From Cryobacterium glaciale (lineage in GTDB: Bacteria > Actinomycetota > Actinomycetes > Actinomycetales > Microbacteriaceae): a DNA stretch of 64,000 nt. Under the pieces are notes generated by a model. That model was not told the origin of the DNA and did no database searches. It saw nothing but the letters and a program-made list of their open reading frames with translations. The stretch lies in contig NZ_SOEY01000029.1 in the NCBI RefSeq assembly GCF_004402535.1, forward strand, positions 22,175 through 86,174, written 5' to 3'. The translations under genes were made by a program, and so were the position numbers. Shown here piece after piece: positions 35,971 through 44,530 of the stretch; position 1 is the stretch's first letter; every line of letters starts with the position of its first letter.

Positions 35971-36831
35971 CTATTTGAGCGACGCCCGTCGCTGCGCGGT
36001 GATCTGCTCGGTGACCGGGCCGAGCTTGGCACGCTGAATCTCGGCGTAGACGTGTGAGCGCAGTTCCATGAAGCGGGGGAGTGCGCGGGTGTTGAGTTGG
36101 TCGCGTTCTTCGGGCAGGTCGATTTTGAGGTCTTCCTGCACGACGGTCGGGGAGCTGGAGAGCACGATGACGCGCTCCCCGAGGTAGACCGACTCGTCGA
36201 TGTCGTGGGTGACGAACAGAATGGTCACGCCGAGCTGCTTCCAGATGGTGCGGATGAGGTCCTCAAGGTCGGCGCGGGTCTGCGCGTCGACGGCCGCGAA
36301 GGGCTCATCCATCAGCAGCACCTGAGGGCGGTAAGCGACGGCGCGGGCGATGGCCACTCGCTGCTGCATGCCGCCGGACAGCTGCCAGGGATAGCTCTTG
36401 GGCACGTGGTCCAGTCCGACCGACTTCAGGGCGGCATCCACGAGCGCGGCGCGTTCGGCTTTGGGCACCTTCTGGTTTTTCAGGGGCAGTTCGACGTTGG
36501 CGCGCACGGTCATCCAGGGAAAGAGGCTGCGGCCGTATTCCTGAAAGACGACGGCCATCGATTTGGGCGGGCCGGTGACTTTGCTTCCGTTCAGTTCGAC
36601 GGTGCCGCTGGTCTGTTCCATGAGGCCGGAGATGCACTTGAGCAGGGTGGTCTTGCCCGAGCCGGAGGGCCCGACGAGGCAGACCAGTTCGCCCTCGGCG
36701 AGGTCGAAGGTGAGGTCGCGCACGGCCTCGACTTCGCCGCCTGGCACCTTGTAGATCTTCTGCAGGCCGCGCACCGAGAGCATCGGCACGGTCTTGACGG
36801 GCTGGTTCATGGTGGTCTCGCTAACTGTCAT
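35971..36831 (-). CDS. ABC transporter ATP-binding protein (SsuB/TauB-like)
   Basis: 286 residues. Walker A is GPSGSGKTTLLKC, the signature is LSGGMQQRVAIARA, Walker B is VLLMDEPFAAVD, and the switch His is in FVTHDIDESVYL. This is the nitrate/sulfonate/taurine importer branch. It overlaps the upstream permease gene by 11 bases; an internal ATG at 36810 would avoid that. It powers the two permeases encoded upstream, and aromatic acids are the likely cargo from context. Confidence 0.92.
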   Translation of the reverse strand: MTVSETTMNQPVKTVPMLSVRGLQKIYKVPGGEVEAVRDLTFDLAEGELVCLVGPSGSGKTTLLKCISGLMEQTSGTVELNGSKVTGPPKSMAVVFQEYGRSLFPWMTVRANVELPLKNQKVPKAERAALVDAALKSVGLDHVPKSYPWQLSGGMQQRVAIARAVAYRPQVLLMDEPFAAVDAQTRADLEDLIRTIWKQLGVTILFVTHDIDESVYLGERVIVLSSSPTVVQEDLKIDLPEERDQLNTRALPRFMELRSHVYAEIQRAKLGPVTEQITAQRRASLK

Positions 36832-37594
36832 GAGTGATTTCCTTCAGACCGTGGTACCAGTGCAGTACCCGTCGTTCGACGAATTGGAAGATGATAGCCA
36901 GGCCCAGGCCGATCAGGCCGAGTACGACGATGCCGCTCCACATTTCGGGGATGGCGAAGTTGCGTTGGAACTGAACGATCGTGAAGCCGAGGCCCGACGA
37001 CGAGGCGAACATCTCGCTGATCACCATCAGAATCAGGCCGATCGACAGTGACTGGCGCACTCCGGCCATGATCTGTGGCGTCACTGCGGGGAGCACGAAA
37101 TAGCGGATGCGTGCGAAGCCGGCAATACCGTAGCTGCGGCAGCTGTCGTTGAGTACGGAGTCGACGGCGCGAACACCCTCGACGGTGTTGAGCAGCACCG
37201 GCCAGATGGCGCCGGAGATGATGACGGCAACCTTCATACTGTCGTTGACGCCGATGAGCAGCATGAGCAGCGGCACCAGCACCGGCGGTGGGATGGCGCG
37301 AAAGAATTCGAGCAGCGGTTCGAGCAGATTGCGCAGCCAGCGGGTGGAGCCGATGAGCAGGCCGAGCACGATGCCGAGGCCGATGGCGAAGAACAGGCCG
37401 ACCGCGAGGCGGCCGAGGCTCGGCAGCACGTCCTCGAAGAAGCGGTCCCCGATCCACGTTGTCCACAGGGTCTGGGCGAGTTCGATGGGCTTGGGCACGA
37501 AGAAGTTCGTGGAGCCGAAGGACAGCGCGTACCAGAGCACGATGAGCACAATGGGAAGGCCGACGAAGTAGGCGATGCGTTTGAGGGGACTCAC
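36821..37594 (-). CDS. ABC transporter permease (SsuC-like), second
   Basis: 257 residues with about six membrane helices. The binding-protein-dependent permease loop that contacts the ATPase reads NDSCRSYGIAGFARIRYFVLPAVTPQ, split at SYGIAG and LPAVTP. Its 5' end overlaps the preceding permease by 4 bases. The two permeases differ enough to suggest a heterodimer. Confidence 0.9.
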   Translation of the reverse strand: MSPLKRIAYFVGLPIVLIVLWYALSFGSTNFFVPKPIELAQTLWTTWIGDRFFEDVLPSLGRLAVGLFFAIGLGIVLGLLIGSTRWLRNLLEPLLEFFRAIPPPVLVPLLMLLIGVNDSMKVAVIISGAIWPVLLNTVEGVRAVDSVLNDSCRSYGIAGFARIRYFVLPAVTPQIMAGVRQSLSIGLILMVISEMFASSSGLGFTIVQFQRNFAIPEMWSGIVVLGLIGLGLAIIFQFVERRVLHWYHGLKEITHDS

Positions 37595-38394
37595 AGGACG
37601 ACTTCTCCTCTCACGGAGGGATGCCAGCTCAGCACCCGTTTTTCAATGATGCGGGCGCCGAGGTTGATCAGTACGCCGATCATGCCGGTGGCCAGCACGA
37701 GGGCATACATCGACGAGATGGCGCCGCCGGACTGGGTGAGCGCGATCTGCTTACCGAGGCCGGGGGTGCCGATGATGAGTTCGGCGGTGATCGCCAAAAT
37801 CAATGCCACCGCTGCGGCCAGGCGCAGACCGGTCATCAGATACGGCAGGGCGGTGGGCCAGATTACGTAGCGTACCCGGGCGAGCCGGCCGAGGCCGTAA
37901 CTTTTCGCGGTGTCGTTGGCCACGGCATCCACATCGGCGATGCCGTAGAGCAGCTGCAGCAACACCTGCCAGAACGAGGCATAGACCACCAGCAGCAGGG
38001 TCGACTCGATGCTGGTGCCGAAGATCAGCACGGCGAGCGGAATGAGTGCGACCGAGGGGATCGGGCGCAAAAACTCGATCGTGGTGTGGGTGGCCCGGCG
38101 GAGGAACCGACTGGAGCCGATGATGAGGCCGACGACGATCGCGGCGACCGTGGCAATGAAAAGGCCAAGGGCCCAGCTCGTCATGGTGTCGGCGACGTCT
38201 TTCCAGAACGCGGCCTCGGTCAGGTACTGGCCGAGGCGCGCGAGCACCTCACTGGCCGGTGGCAGGTAGCGGTCGCTGACCAGGCCGAGGCGGGGAGCGG
38301 CTTCCCAGATCAGGAAGAACAGGATAATTCCGCCGATGCCCAGACCCAAAGCTTTCGCTTTCGGACCGGCAGCAGCGCTACGTTGTTTTCTCAT
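37591..38394 (-). CDS. ABC transporter permease (SsuC-like), first
   Basis: 267 residues with about six helices and the coupling loop NDTAKSYGLGRLARVRYVIWPTALP, split at SYGLGR and WPTALP. The N-terminus is basic (RKQRSAAAGPKAK). It follows the binding-protein gene by 51 bases and forms the operon with the next permease and the ATPase. Confidence 0.9.
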   Translation of the reverse strand: MRKQRSAAAGPKAKALGLGIGGIILFFLIWEAAPRLGLVSDRYLPPASEVLARLGQYLTEAAFWKDVADTMTSWALGLFIATVAAIVVGLIIGSSRFLRRATHTTIEFLRPIPSVALIPLAVLIFGTSIESTLLLVVYASFWQVLLQLLYGIADVDAVANDTAKSYGLGRLARVRYVIWPTALPYLMTGLRLAAAVALILAITAELIIGTPGLGKQIALTQSGGAISSMYALVLATGMIGVLINLGARIIEKRVLSWHPSVRGEVVL

Positions 38395-38445
38395 TCTGGC
38401 AAGCCACTTCCTCGTGGTCGGTGCGATTCAAACGGATGCTGCGAA

Positions 38446-39408
38446 TTACGGCAGGAACGTGCTCACGTCGGGAGCGGTCTCGACCACACCGTATTTGAGG
38501 GCAGCTTCGCCGAGCGCAGTGACGGCATCCACGTTGAATTCGGTCGGGAACTTCGGCAGCACGATTTTCGCGAGCACTTCGGGCGGGGTCTTGGTGTAGG
38601 TCGCGATGATCGCGCGCACGGCGTCGGGGTTGGCCTGGGCGTATTCAAGCGACTTCTTCATCGCGGCCTGAAACTTGGTCACGAGCTCCGGGTCGCCGTC
38701 AACGGTTGCGGCGGAGGAGAAGTAGGCGGCGACGTCGAGGTTCACATCGAAGTCGGCGTAGCCGTAGGAGATGACGCGTTGGCCGCTTTCAATGGCGGCG
38801 GTGACGAACGGTTCAACGACGAAGGCCGCATCGACCTGGCCGTTTTCCACGGCCGCGCTGGCATCAGGGAACGGCACCTCGACGAAGGAGATCGACGAGG
38901 AGTCGCCGCCGAGGCGGTCGATTGAGGCTCGCATGACCGTGTCGACGATGTTGTTCAGGCTGTTGCCCGAGACGGTTTTGCCGTCGAGGTCGGCGAGCGT
39001 TTCGACGGGAGAGTCGCCCTTGACGATGACGGCGCCGAAGTCGCTCGTAACATCGCCGGTCGAGGCGACGGCCGAGTTGACGACCTTCAGCGGCAGGCCC
39101 TTGTCGTTGGCGACCATGAGCGAGACCAGGTTGCTGAAGCCGAATTGGTAGTCACCGCTGACGACGGCCGGCACGATCGCGGCGCCGCCGGTGGCGGTTT
39201 CAATCGTGAGGTCGAGGCCTTCGTCTTCGAAGAAGCCCTGGTCGAGGCCCAGGTAGAGGGGAGCGGTATCGGCGATCGGGATGACACCCACCGTAACAGG
39301 GGTCAATGCGTCGCTGCCGGCGGGGGCAGTGGTGTCGGCGCCGGCCGAGCAGGCGCTGAGGGCGAGAACGGATGCCGCGGCAAGTCCGATCAGGTGCAGT
39401 TTCTTCAT
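38446..39408 (-). CDS. ABC transporter substrate-binding lipoprotein
   Basis: 320 residues. The lipobox LALSAC is near residue 18. The binding fold matches the protein at 28562 (VTVGVIPIADTAPLYLGLDQGFF, then GGAAIVPAVVSGDYQFGFSN), so the two are paralogues. ATG 39408 has GGAG 7 bases before it. It is the first gene of the importer operon and is divergent from the IclR regulator gene, with a palindrome between them. Confidence 0.9.
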   Translation of the reverse strand: MKKLHLIGLAAASVLALSACSAGADTTAPAGSDALTPVTVGVIPIADTAPLYLGLDQGFFEDEGLDLTIETATGGAAIVPAVVSGDYQFGFSNLVSLMVANDKGLPLKVVNSAVASTGDVTSDFGAVIVKGDSPVETLADLDGKTVSGNSLNNIVDTVMRASIDRLGGDSSSISFVEVPFPDASAAVENGQVDAAFVVEPFVTAAIESGQRVISYGYADFDVNLDVAAYFSSAATVDGDPELVTKFQAAMKKSLEYAQANPDAVRAIIATYTKTPPEVLAKIVLPKFPTEFNVDAVTALGEAALKYGVVETAPDVSTFLP

Positions 39409-39524
39409 GTTCACTCCATTGTGTGGTGGTGCGGGTCGTGCTGCTGTGGGTGTGCGGGGCGCTGCGAGCCTGCTGATCGGCTCTGATTGGAGACTAGCCA
39501 CGGATTTCGCCGCTCAAACCTACG

Positions 39525-39541
39525 CTTCCATTCAGTGGAAG
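39525..39541. promoter_or_regulatory. Putative PobR/PcaR-type IclR operator, site 1
   Basis: CTTCCATTCAGTGGAAG has 6-base arms and agrees with site 2 (40409-40425) at 14 of 17 positions. It lies between the divergent importer and regulator genes, so it could control both. Confidence 0.7.
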
Positions 39542-39572
39542 TTCTCGGCGGATCGCGGTAGCGTGACGTGTA

Positions 39573-40385
39573 ATGAGTGGAAAACCGGCACAGAAAAGGT
39601 CGAGCGGCGACGAAGTAGCCGTGGACGATCGTTCCGTCGCGGCCCGACTCTTCGCCATTCTCGACGCCTTCGCGGCTCCCGCCGGGGCGACCTCGCTCAC
39701 CCTGACTCTCACGGCCATCGCCCAGCGGGCCAACCTGCCGCTGTCAACCACGCACCGGCTCGTCGCCGAGTGGGTCAGCTGGGGTGGCCTGAGCAAGCAC
39801 GAGAACGGCCAGTATTCGCTCGGCATGAAATTGTGGGAACTCGGCGTGCAGACCCCGACCGCCCGCAACCTGCGCACCATCGCGCTGCCGTACCTCGAGG
39901 ACCTCTATGAGACGACGCGCGAGCACGTGCACCTCGCTATTCTCGACGGCCGCGACGCCCTCTACCTGGAGAAGCTGTCTGGCCACCACGCGGTGCGCCT
40001 GATCTCGCGGGTCGGCGCGCGCCTGCCGCTGCACTCCACCGGGGTCGGCCTGGTGCTGCTGGCCTACGCTCCGTCCGACGTGGTGCAGCAGTACCTCGCG
40101 ACCAACCTGCAGCGCTTTCTGCCGCGCACGGTCACCGAACCCGAAGCCGTACGCAAACGGCTCGCCGAGATTCGATTGCTCGGCCTGGCCCGCATGTCGG
40201 AGGAGATGACCGCGGGCTCGAGCTCGATCGCCGCTCCCATCAGGGACCGTACCGGCCAGGTCGTGGCGGCGGTCTCGATCGTGACCCGCACCACCGATAC
40301 CATCGACCCCGAGCAGGAGCGGGCCGTGCGGGTGGCAGCTCAGGGTGTGAGTCGGGCGCTCGGCTATCGCCGCGCCCAACAATGA
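39573..40385 (+). CDS. IclR family regulator of the pob/pca genes
   Basis: 270 residues. Winged helix (LTAIAQRANLPLSTTHRLVAEW, split at LPLSTTHRLV) then the effector domain (RVGARLPLHSTGVGLVLLAYAP, split at GARLPLHSTG; SSIAAPIRDRTGQVVAAVSI). It is flanked by the importer operon and pobA, with one similar palindrome on each side. IclR-type PobR/PcaU/PcaR proteins control these pathways in many bacteria, with 4-hydroxybenzoate, protocatechuate or beta-ketoadipate as effectors. Which one binds here cannot be told. Confidence 0.88.
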   Translation: MSGKPAQKRSSGDEVAVDDRSVAARLFAILDAFAAPAGATSLTLTLTAIAQRANLPLSTTHRLVAEWVSWGGLSKHENGQYSLGMKLWELGVQTPTARNLRTIALPYLEDLYETTREHVHLAILDGRDALYLEKLSGHHAVRLISRVGARLPLHSTGVGLVLLAYAPSDVVQQYLATNLQRFLPRTVTEPEAVRKRLAEIRLLGLARMSEEMTAGSSSIAAPIRDRTGQVVAAVSIVTRTTDTIDPEQERAVRVAAQGVSRALGYRRAQQ

Positions 40386-40408
40386 TCAAAATTGATCGAT
40401 TGTCAACA

Positions 40409-40425
40409 CTTTCACTGAGTGGAAG
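40409..40425. promoter_or_regulatory. Putative PobR/PcaR-type IclR operator, site 2
   Basis: CTTTCACTGAGTGGAAG, related to site 1, lies 73 bases before the pobA start and should govern the pobA-pca operon. Confidence 0.7.
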
Positions 40426-40498
40426 AAGTTGACCGGAGCGCGGGCAGGCGCAGCACACTGATCACAACACCCCCTGTCATCGTTGCTAGGAGAAAACT

Positions 40499-41680
40499 GT
40501 GCCCCACGAAACCACCCGCGTCGCCATCATCGGCGCCGGTCCCGCCGGTCTTCTCCTCAGCTGGGCCCTGCGCGACGCCGGCATCGACTCGATCGTCGTC
40601 GAAAACCGCTCGCAGGAGTACGTTCTGGGCCGCATCCGCGCCGGCGTTTTGGAACAGGGCTCGGTCGAAACCCTGACCCGTCTCGGGCTGGGGGACCGCC
40701 TCGCATCCGAGGGGCTGCAGCACGACGGAATCTTTCTGCAGTACGCCGGCGAGCGCCACAACGTGAACTTCAACGAGCTGATCGGCCGCACCGTCACCGT
40801 GTACGGCCAGCAGCAGGTCGTGAAAGACCTCGTGATCGCGCACGAACAGGCCGGGTCGATCATCTACTACGAAGCCTCCGACGTGGCCGTCGACGGCCTC
40901 ACAACCAAGCACCCGAGCGTCACCTTCGTGCACGATGGCGAGCAGCACACCATCGACGCCGACTTCGTCGTGGGCGCCGACGGGTTTCACGGCATCTGCC
41001 GCGCCTCAATTCCGAGCGCCGAGATCACCCTGTTCGACCGCAGCTACCCCTACGCCTGGCTCGGCATCCTGGCCGACGTCGCACCTTCCTCCGACGAGCT
41101 CGTCTACGCCCTGCACGAAGACGGCTTCGCGATGCTCTCGATGCGTTCACCGGTCGTCTCCCGCCTGTACCTGCAAGTCGACCCGGCCGACGATATCAAG
41201 AACTGGTCAGACGAGCGCATCTGGGAGGCGCTGCAGACCCGGCTCGGCACCCCCGGCTGGACCTTGAAGGAAGGCCAGATCACCGACAAATCAATCACAC
41301 CGATGCGCAGCTTCGTCGCCTCCCGCCTCGCCTACGGCAACCTGTTTCTGGTCGGCGACGCCGGCCATATCGTGCCGCCGACCGGCGCGAAGGGACTGAA
41401 CTCGGCCATCTCCGACGTCACCCAGCTCGCCGCCGCCCTCACCGCCTTCTACGCCAACGATGAGACCCTGCTCGGCCGGTATAGCGAGACCGCGCTGGCC
41501 CGGCAGTGGCGGGTGCAGCAGTTCTCCCGCTGGATGACCGAGATGCTGCACACCAGCCCCGGCGATCTGCAGACCGGCGCCTTCGACTACCGCAGCCAGC
41601 TCGGTCAGCTCGACTACGTCACCCATTCCCCACTCGCCCAGCGCATGCTCGCTGAGCAGTACACCGGCCTCCTGCTCTAA
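40499..41680 (+). CDS. pobA: 4-hydroxybenzoate 3-monooxygenase
   Basis: 393 residues. FAD motifs are GAGPAG at the N-terminus, the DG motif in VVGADGFHG, and the GD motif in VGDAGHIVPPTGAKGLN. RIRAGVLEQGSV and PVVSRLYLQ are typical of PobA. It uses NADPH or NADH and O2 to make protocatechuate. GTG start with AGGAG 6 bases upstream. It heads the pca operon and connects 4-hydroxybenzoate to the ring-cleavage enzymes. Confidence 0.95.
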   Translation: MPHETTRVAIIGAGPAGLLLSWALRDAGIDSIVVENRSQEYVLGRIRAGVLEQGSVETLTRLGLGDRLASEGLQHDGIFLQYAGERHNVNFNELIGRTVTVYGQQQVVKDLVIAHEQAGSIIYYEASDVAVDGLTTKHPSVTFVHDGEQHTIDADFVVGADGFHGICRASIPSAEITLFDRSYPYAWLGILADVAPSSDELVYALHEDGFAMLSMRSPVVSRLYLQVDPADDIKNWSDERIWEALQTRLGTPGWTLKEGQITDKSITPMRSFVASRLAYGNLFLVGDAGHIVPPTGAKGLNSAISDVTQLAAALTAFYANDETLLGRYSETALARQWRVQQFSRWMTEMLHTSPGDLQTGAFDYRSQLGQLDYVTHSPLAQRMLAEQYTGLLL

Positions 41681-41696
41681 CCGATCTGAGGACACC

Positions 41697-42497
41697 ATGA
41701 CCACACCAGCACCCCGCCCCGGCACCGTCCCGGCCAGCCAGAACGAGATCACCGCTGAGATCGAAGCGATCGAAGCGGATGCCGCAGCCCGCGTCGCCGC
41801 CGGCGGCTCGCCCGAGCTGCAGCCGCGCCGCGACTATGCCCCGTACCGCAGCTCCCTGCTGCGCCACCCCACCCACGAACTCGTGCGCGTCGACCCGGAA
41901 GAGGTCGAACGGGTCTCACCCGCCTTCGGCCACACCGACGTCAACGTGCTCGAAAGCGACCTCACCATTCAGCACGCCGGCGAACCGATCGGCGAACGCA
42001 TGACCGTGAGCGGCCGCGTGCTCGACGGCGAGGGCCGCCCGGTGCGGCACCAGCTGATCGAACTGTGGCAGGCCAACGCCGGCGGCCGCTACGTGCACAA
42101 ACGCGACCAGCACCCGGCTCCGCTCGATCCGAACTTCACCGGGGTCGGCCGCGCCATTACCGGAGACAACGGCGAGTACTCGTTCACCACGATCAAGCCC
42201 GGACCCTACCCGTGGAAGAACCACATGAATGCGTGGCGGCCGGCGCACATCCACTTTTCGCTGTTCGGCACCGCCTTCACGCAGCGCCTGATCACCCAGA
42301 TGTATTTTCCGGGCGACCCGCTGTTCGCGCTCGACCCGATCTACCAGTCGATAGCGGATGCCGACGCTCGCGCCCGTCTGATCGGGCAGTACGACCACAG
42401 CTTGAGCGTGCCCGAGTTCTCGCTCGGGTATCGATGGGACATCGTGCTCACCGGACCCAAATCAACCTGGATGGAAAGCGAAGACGCCGATGAGTGA
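41697..42497 (+). CDS. pcaH: Protocatechuate 3,4-dioxygenase beta subunit
   Basis: 266 residues. Iron ligands are visible: Tyr in GPYPWKNH, Tyr nearby, and the His pair in RPAHIHFSLFG. LIELWQANAGGRYVHK is the conserved intradiol signature. With PcaG it cleaves protocatechuate between the two hydroxyls to 3-carboxy-cis,cis-muconate. The end overlaps pcaG by 8 bases. Confidence 0.95.
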   Translation: MTTPAPRPGTVPASQNEITAEIEAIEADAAARVAAGGSPELQPRRDYAPYRSSLLRHPTHELVRVDPEEVERVSPAFGHTDVNVLESDLTIQHAGEPIGERMTVSGRVLDGEGRPVRHQLIELWQANAGGRYVHKRDQHPAPLDPNFTGVGRAITGDNGEYSFTTIKPGPYPWKNHMNAWRPAHIHFSLFGTAFTQRLITQMYFPGDPLFALDPIYQSIADADARARLIGQYDHSLSVPEFSLGYRWDIVLTGPKSTWMESEDADE

Positions 42498-43065
42498 GCC
42501 CACACCAGCCCTGCAGACCCCGTCGCAGACCGTCGGCCCGTTCTACGGCTATGCCCTGCCGTATGTCGGCGGACCGGAATTGGTTCCCGGGTACCATCCC
42601 CGCGCCATCCGCTTTCACGGCACCGTCACCGACGGCGTCGGCGAGCCGATTCTCGACGCCCTGCTCGAGATCTGGCAGGCCGACGAGAGCGGCGTGCTCA
42701 GCCGCGAACTCGGCAGCCTCGACCGGGACGGTTTCACCTTCACCGGCTTCGGCCGCTGCGCCACCACGATCGCCGGCCGGTACACCTTCACGACGCTTAA
42801 ACCGGGGGTGGCCGGCAAGGCTGCGCCGTACATCCTGGTGACCGTGTTCGCCCGCGGCGTGACCCACCACCTGTTCACCCGGGCCTACTTCCCCGAGGAT
42901 TCCGCGCTGCACGCTACCGACGCGGTGCTCAGCGCCGTGCCCGCCGAACGCCGCGACACGCTCATCTGCGTGTCAGAGGGAGTCGTCGGGGGAGCTGAAT
43001 CGTATCGTTTCGACATCCGCGTGCAGGGTGAGAACGAGACCGTCTTTCTGGATTTCGATGCCTAA
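42490..43065 (+). CDS. pcaG: Protocatechuate 3,4-dioxygenase alpha subunit
   Basis: 191 residues. TPSQTVGPFYGYALPY and LLEIWQADESG identify the alpha chain. It lacks the full iron ligand set, as is normal because PcaH supplies the metal site. It overlaps both neighbours by 8 bases, so translation is coupled and subunit ratios are probably balanced. Confidence 0.95.
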   Translation: MSEPTPALQTPSQTVGPFYGYALPYVGGPELVPGYHPRAIRFHGTVTDGVGEPILDALLEIWQADESGVLSRELGSLDRDGFTFTGFGRCATTIAGRYTFTTLKPGVAGKAAPYILVTVFARGVTHHLFTRAYFPEDSALHATDAVLSAVPAERRDTLICVSEGVVGGAESYRFDIRVQGENETVFLDFDA

Positions 43066-44530
43066 CTACAGTTTCGATGCGGGGCTGCTCAACCCGCTGA
43101 GCCACGGCACCCGTGAGTCCGAGCTCACGAGCGACCAGGCCTGGTTGCAGGCCATGGTCGACGCCGAGCTCGCGCTCACCCGCGCGCTCGTCGACGCCGG
43201 CCTCGTTCCCGAGTGGATGCTCGCGGTCTGCGACGCGCTCGCCGACGCGAGCCAGTTCGACCTCGGCGCGATCGCGCTCGAGGCGCGCGGCGGCGGCAAC
43301 CCGGTGATTCCGTTTGTGAAGCACCTCGGTCGCGCGGCCGAGAAGGTCAAGGCGGGGGCGTCCGACCATATTCACGTCGGCGCGACCAGCCAGGACATTC
43401 TCGACACGGCCGCGATGATCGTGGCGCGTCGGGTGGCCTGCGAGCTCATCCACCAGCTCGATTCCCTCGGCGGAACGCTCGCCGACCTCGCCGACCGGCA
43501 CCGCGGTACGGTGATGAGCGGCCGCACCCTCGGCCAGCAGGCCTCGCCGACGAGCTTCGGCTTTGTCGCGGCCGGCTGGCTCGACGCCGTGCTGCTGATC
43601 GTCACCCGCCTGGAGGGCATTCGCGACACCCTCCCGGTGCAGCTCGGCGGAGCGGTCGGCAACCTCGCCGTGCTCACCGAGATAGCCCGGGCGTGGCGCA
43701 GCGATGCGCTCGCCGACGACGTTCTCGACATCGTTCTACAGCGGTTCGCCCACCATGTGGGCTTGGTCGTGCCGCGCCTCAGCTGGCACACCAACCGGGT
43801 CGTCATCTCGGAACTCGCCTCCGTACTCGCCGCCGCGACGGGGGTCGCCGGCACCTTCGCCCTCGATGTGTCGGTGCTGTCCCGCACCGAAATCGCCGAA
43901 GTCAGCGAACGCCTCGCCCCCGGCCAGGGCGGCTCCAGCGCCATGCCGCACAAGCGCAACCCCGTGTCGGCCGTGCTGATCACGGCGGCGGCGTTGCAGA
44001 CGCCGGGTCTCGCATCCACTCTCTACGGCAGCATGCTGGCCGAAGACCAGCGTCCGAGCGGGGCCTGGCACGCCGAATGGCAGTCGCTGCGGGTGCTCGA
44101 ACGGCTCACGATCTCGGCCGTGACCGGTGCCGCGTCGCTCGCCGCCCGCCTCGATATCGATTCGGATCGCATGCGGGCCAACCTCGACCTCACCGACGGA
44201 CTCGTGTTCAGCGAGCGGGTCACCACGATTCTGGCCGGCGCTGTCGGCAAGACCACTGCCTTCGCGCTGGTTGAACGCGCCTCGCAGGAAGCCTTCGTCA
44301 CCAACCGGCCGCTGCAGGTGGTGCTCGCGAGCATCCTCATCGCCGAGGGCTGCACCGACGCGCTGCGCGCGCAGATCTGGGCGGCCTTCAGCTACGAGGG
44401 CGAGCCCGGGCAGTCCGCGGCCGGCATCGATCGCGTCGTGCGCAGCTTTCGGCAGCGAGCGGCCGTGTCGGAACGAGGCGCTATCGTCGAAGCAGGCACC
44501 CCATCCACCAACGACGTGAGGATCGTATGA
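43058..44530 (+). CDS. pcaB: 3-carboxy-cis,cis-muconate cycloisomerase
   Basis: 490 residues. Fumarase/aspartase superfamily signature GGSSAMPHKRNPVSAV, and an earlier conserved loop GATSQDILDTA. It converts 3-carboxymuconate to 4-carboxymuconolactone. ATG 43058 lies inside pcaG. The C-terminal 80 residues are longer than in some PcaB proteins but remain in frame with no break. Confidence 0.94.
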   Translation: MPNYSFDAGLLNPLSHGTRESELTSDQAWLQAMVDAELALTRALVDAGLVPEWMLAVCDALADASQFDLGAIALEARGGGNPVIPFVKHLGRAAEKVKAGASDHIHVGATSQDILDTAAMIVARRVACELIHQLDSLGGTLADLADRHRGTVMSGRTLGQQASPTSFGFVAAGWLDAVLLIVTRLEGIRDTLPVQLGGAVGNLAVLTEIARAWRSDALADDVLDIVLQRFAHHVGLVVPRLSWHTNRVVISELASVLAAATGVAGTFALDVSVLSRTEIAEVSERLAPGQGGSSAMPHKRNPVSAVLITAAALQTPGLASTLYGSMLAEDQRPSGAWHAEWQSLRVLERLTISAVTGAASLAARLDIDSDRMRANLDLTDGLVFSERVTTILAGAVGKTTAFALVERASQEAFVTNRPLQVVLASILIAEGCTDALRAQIWAAFSYEGEPGQSAAGIDRVVRSFRQRAAVSERGAIVEAGTPSTNDVRIV

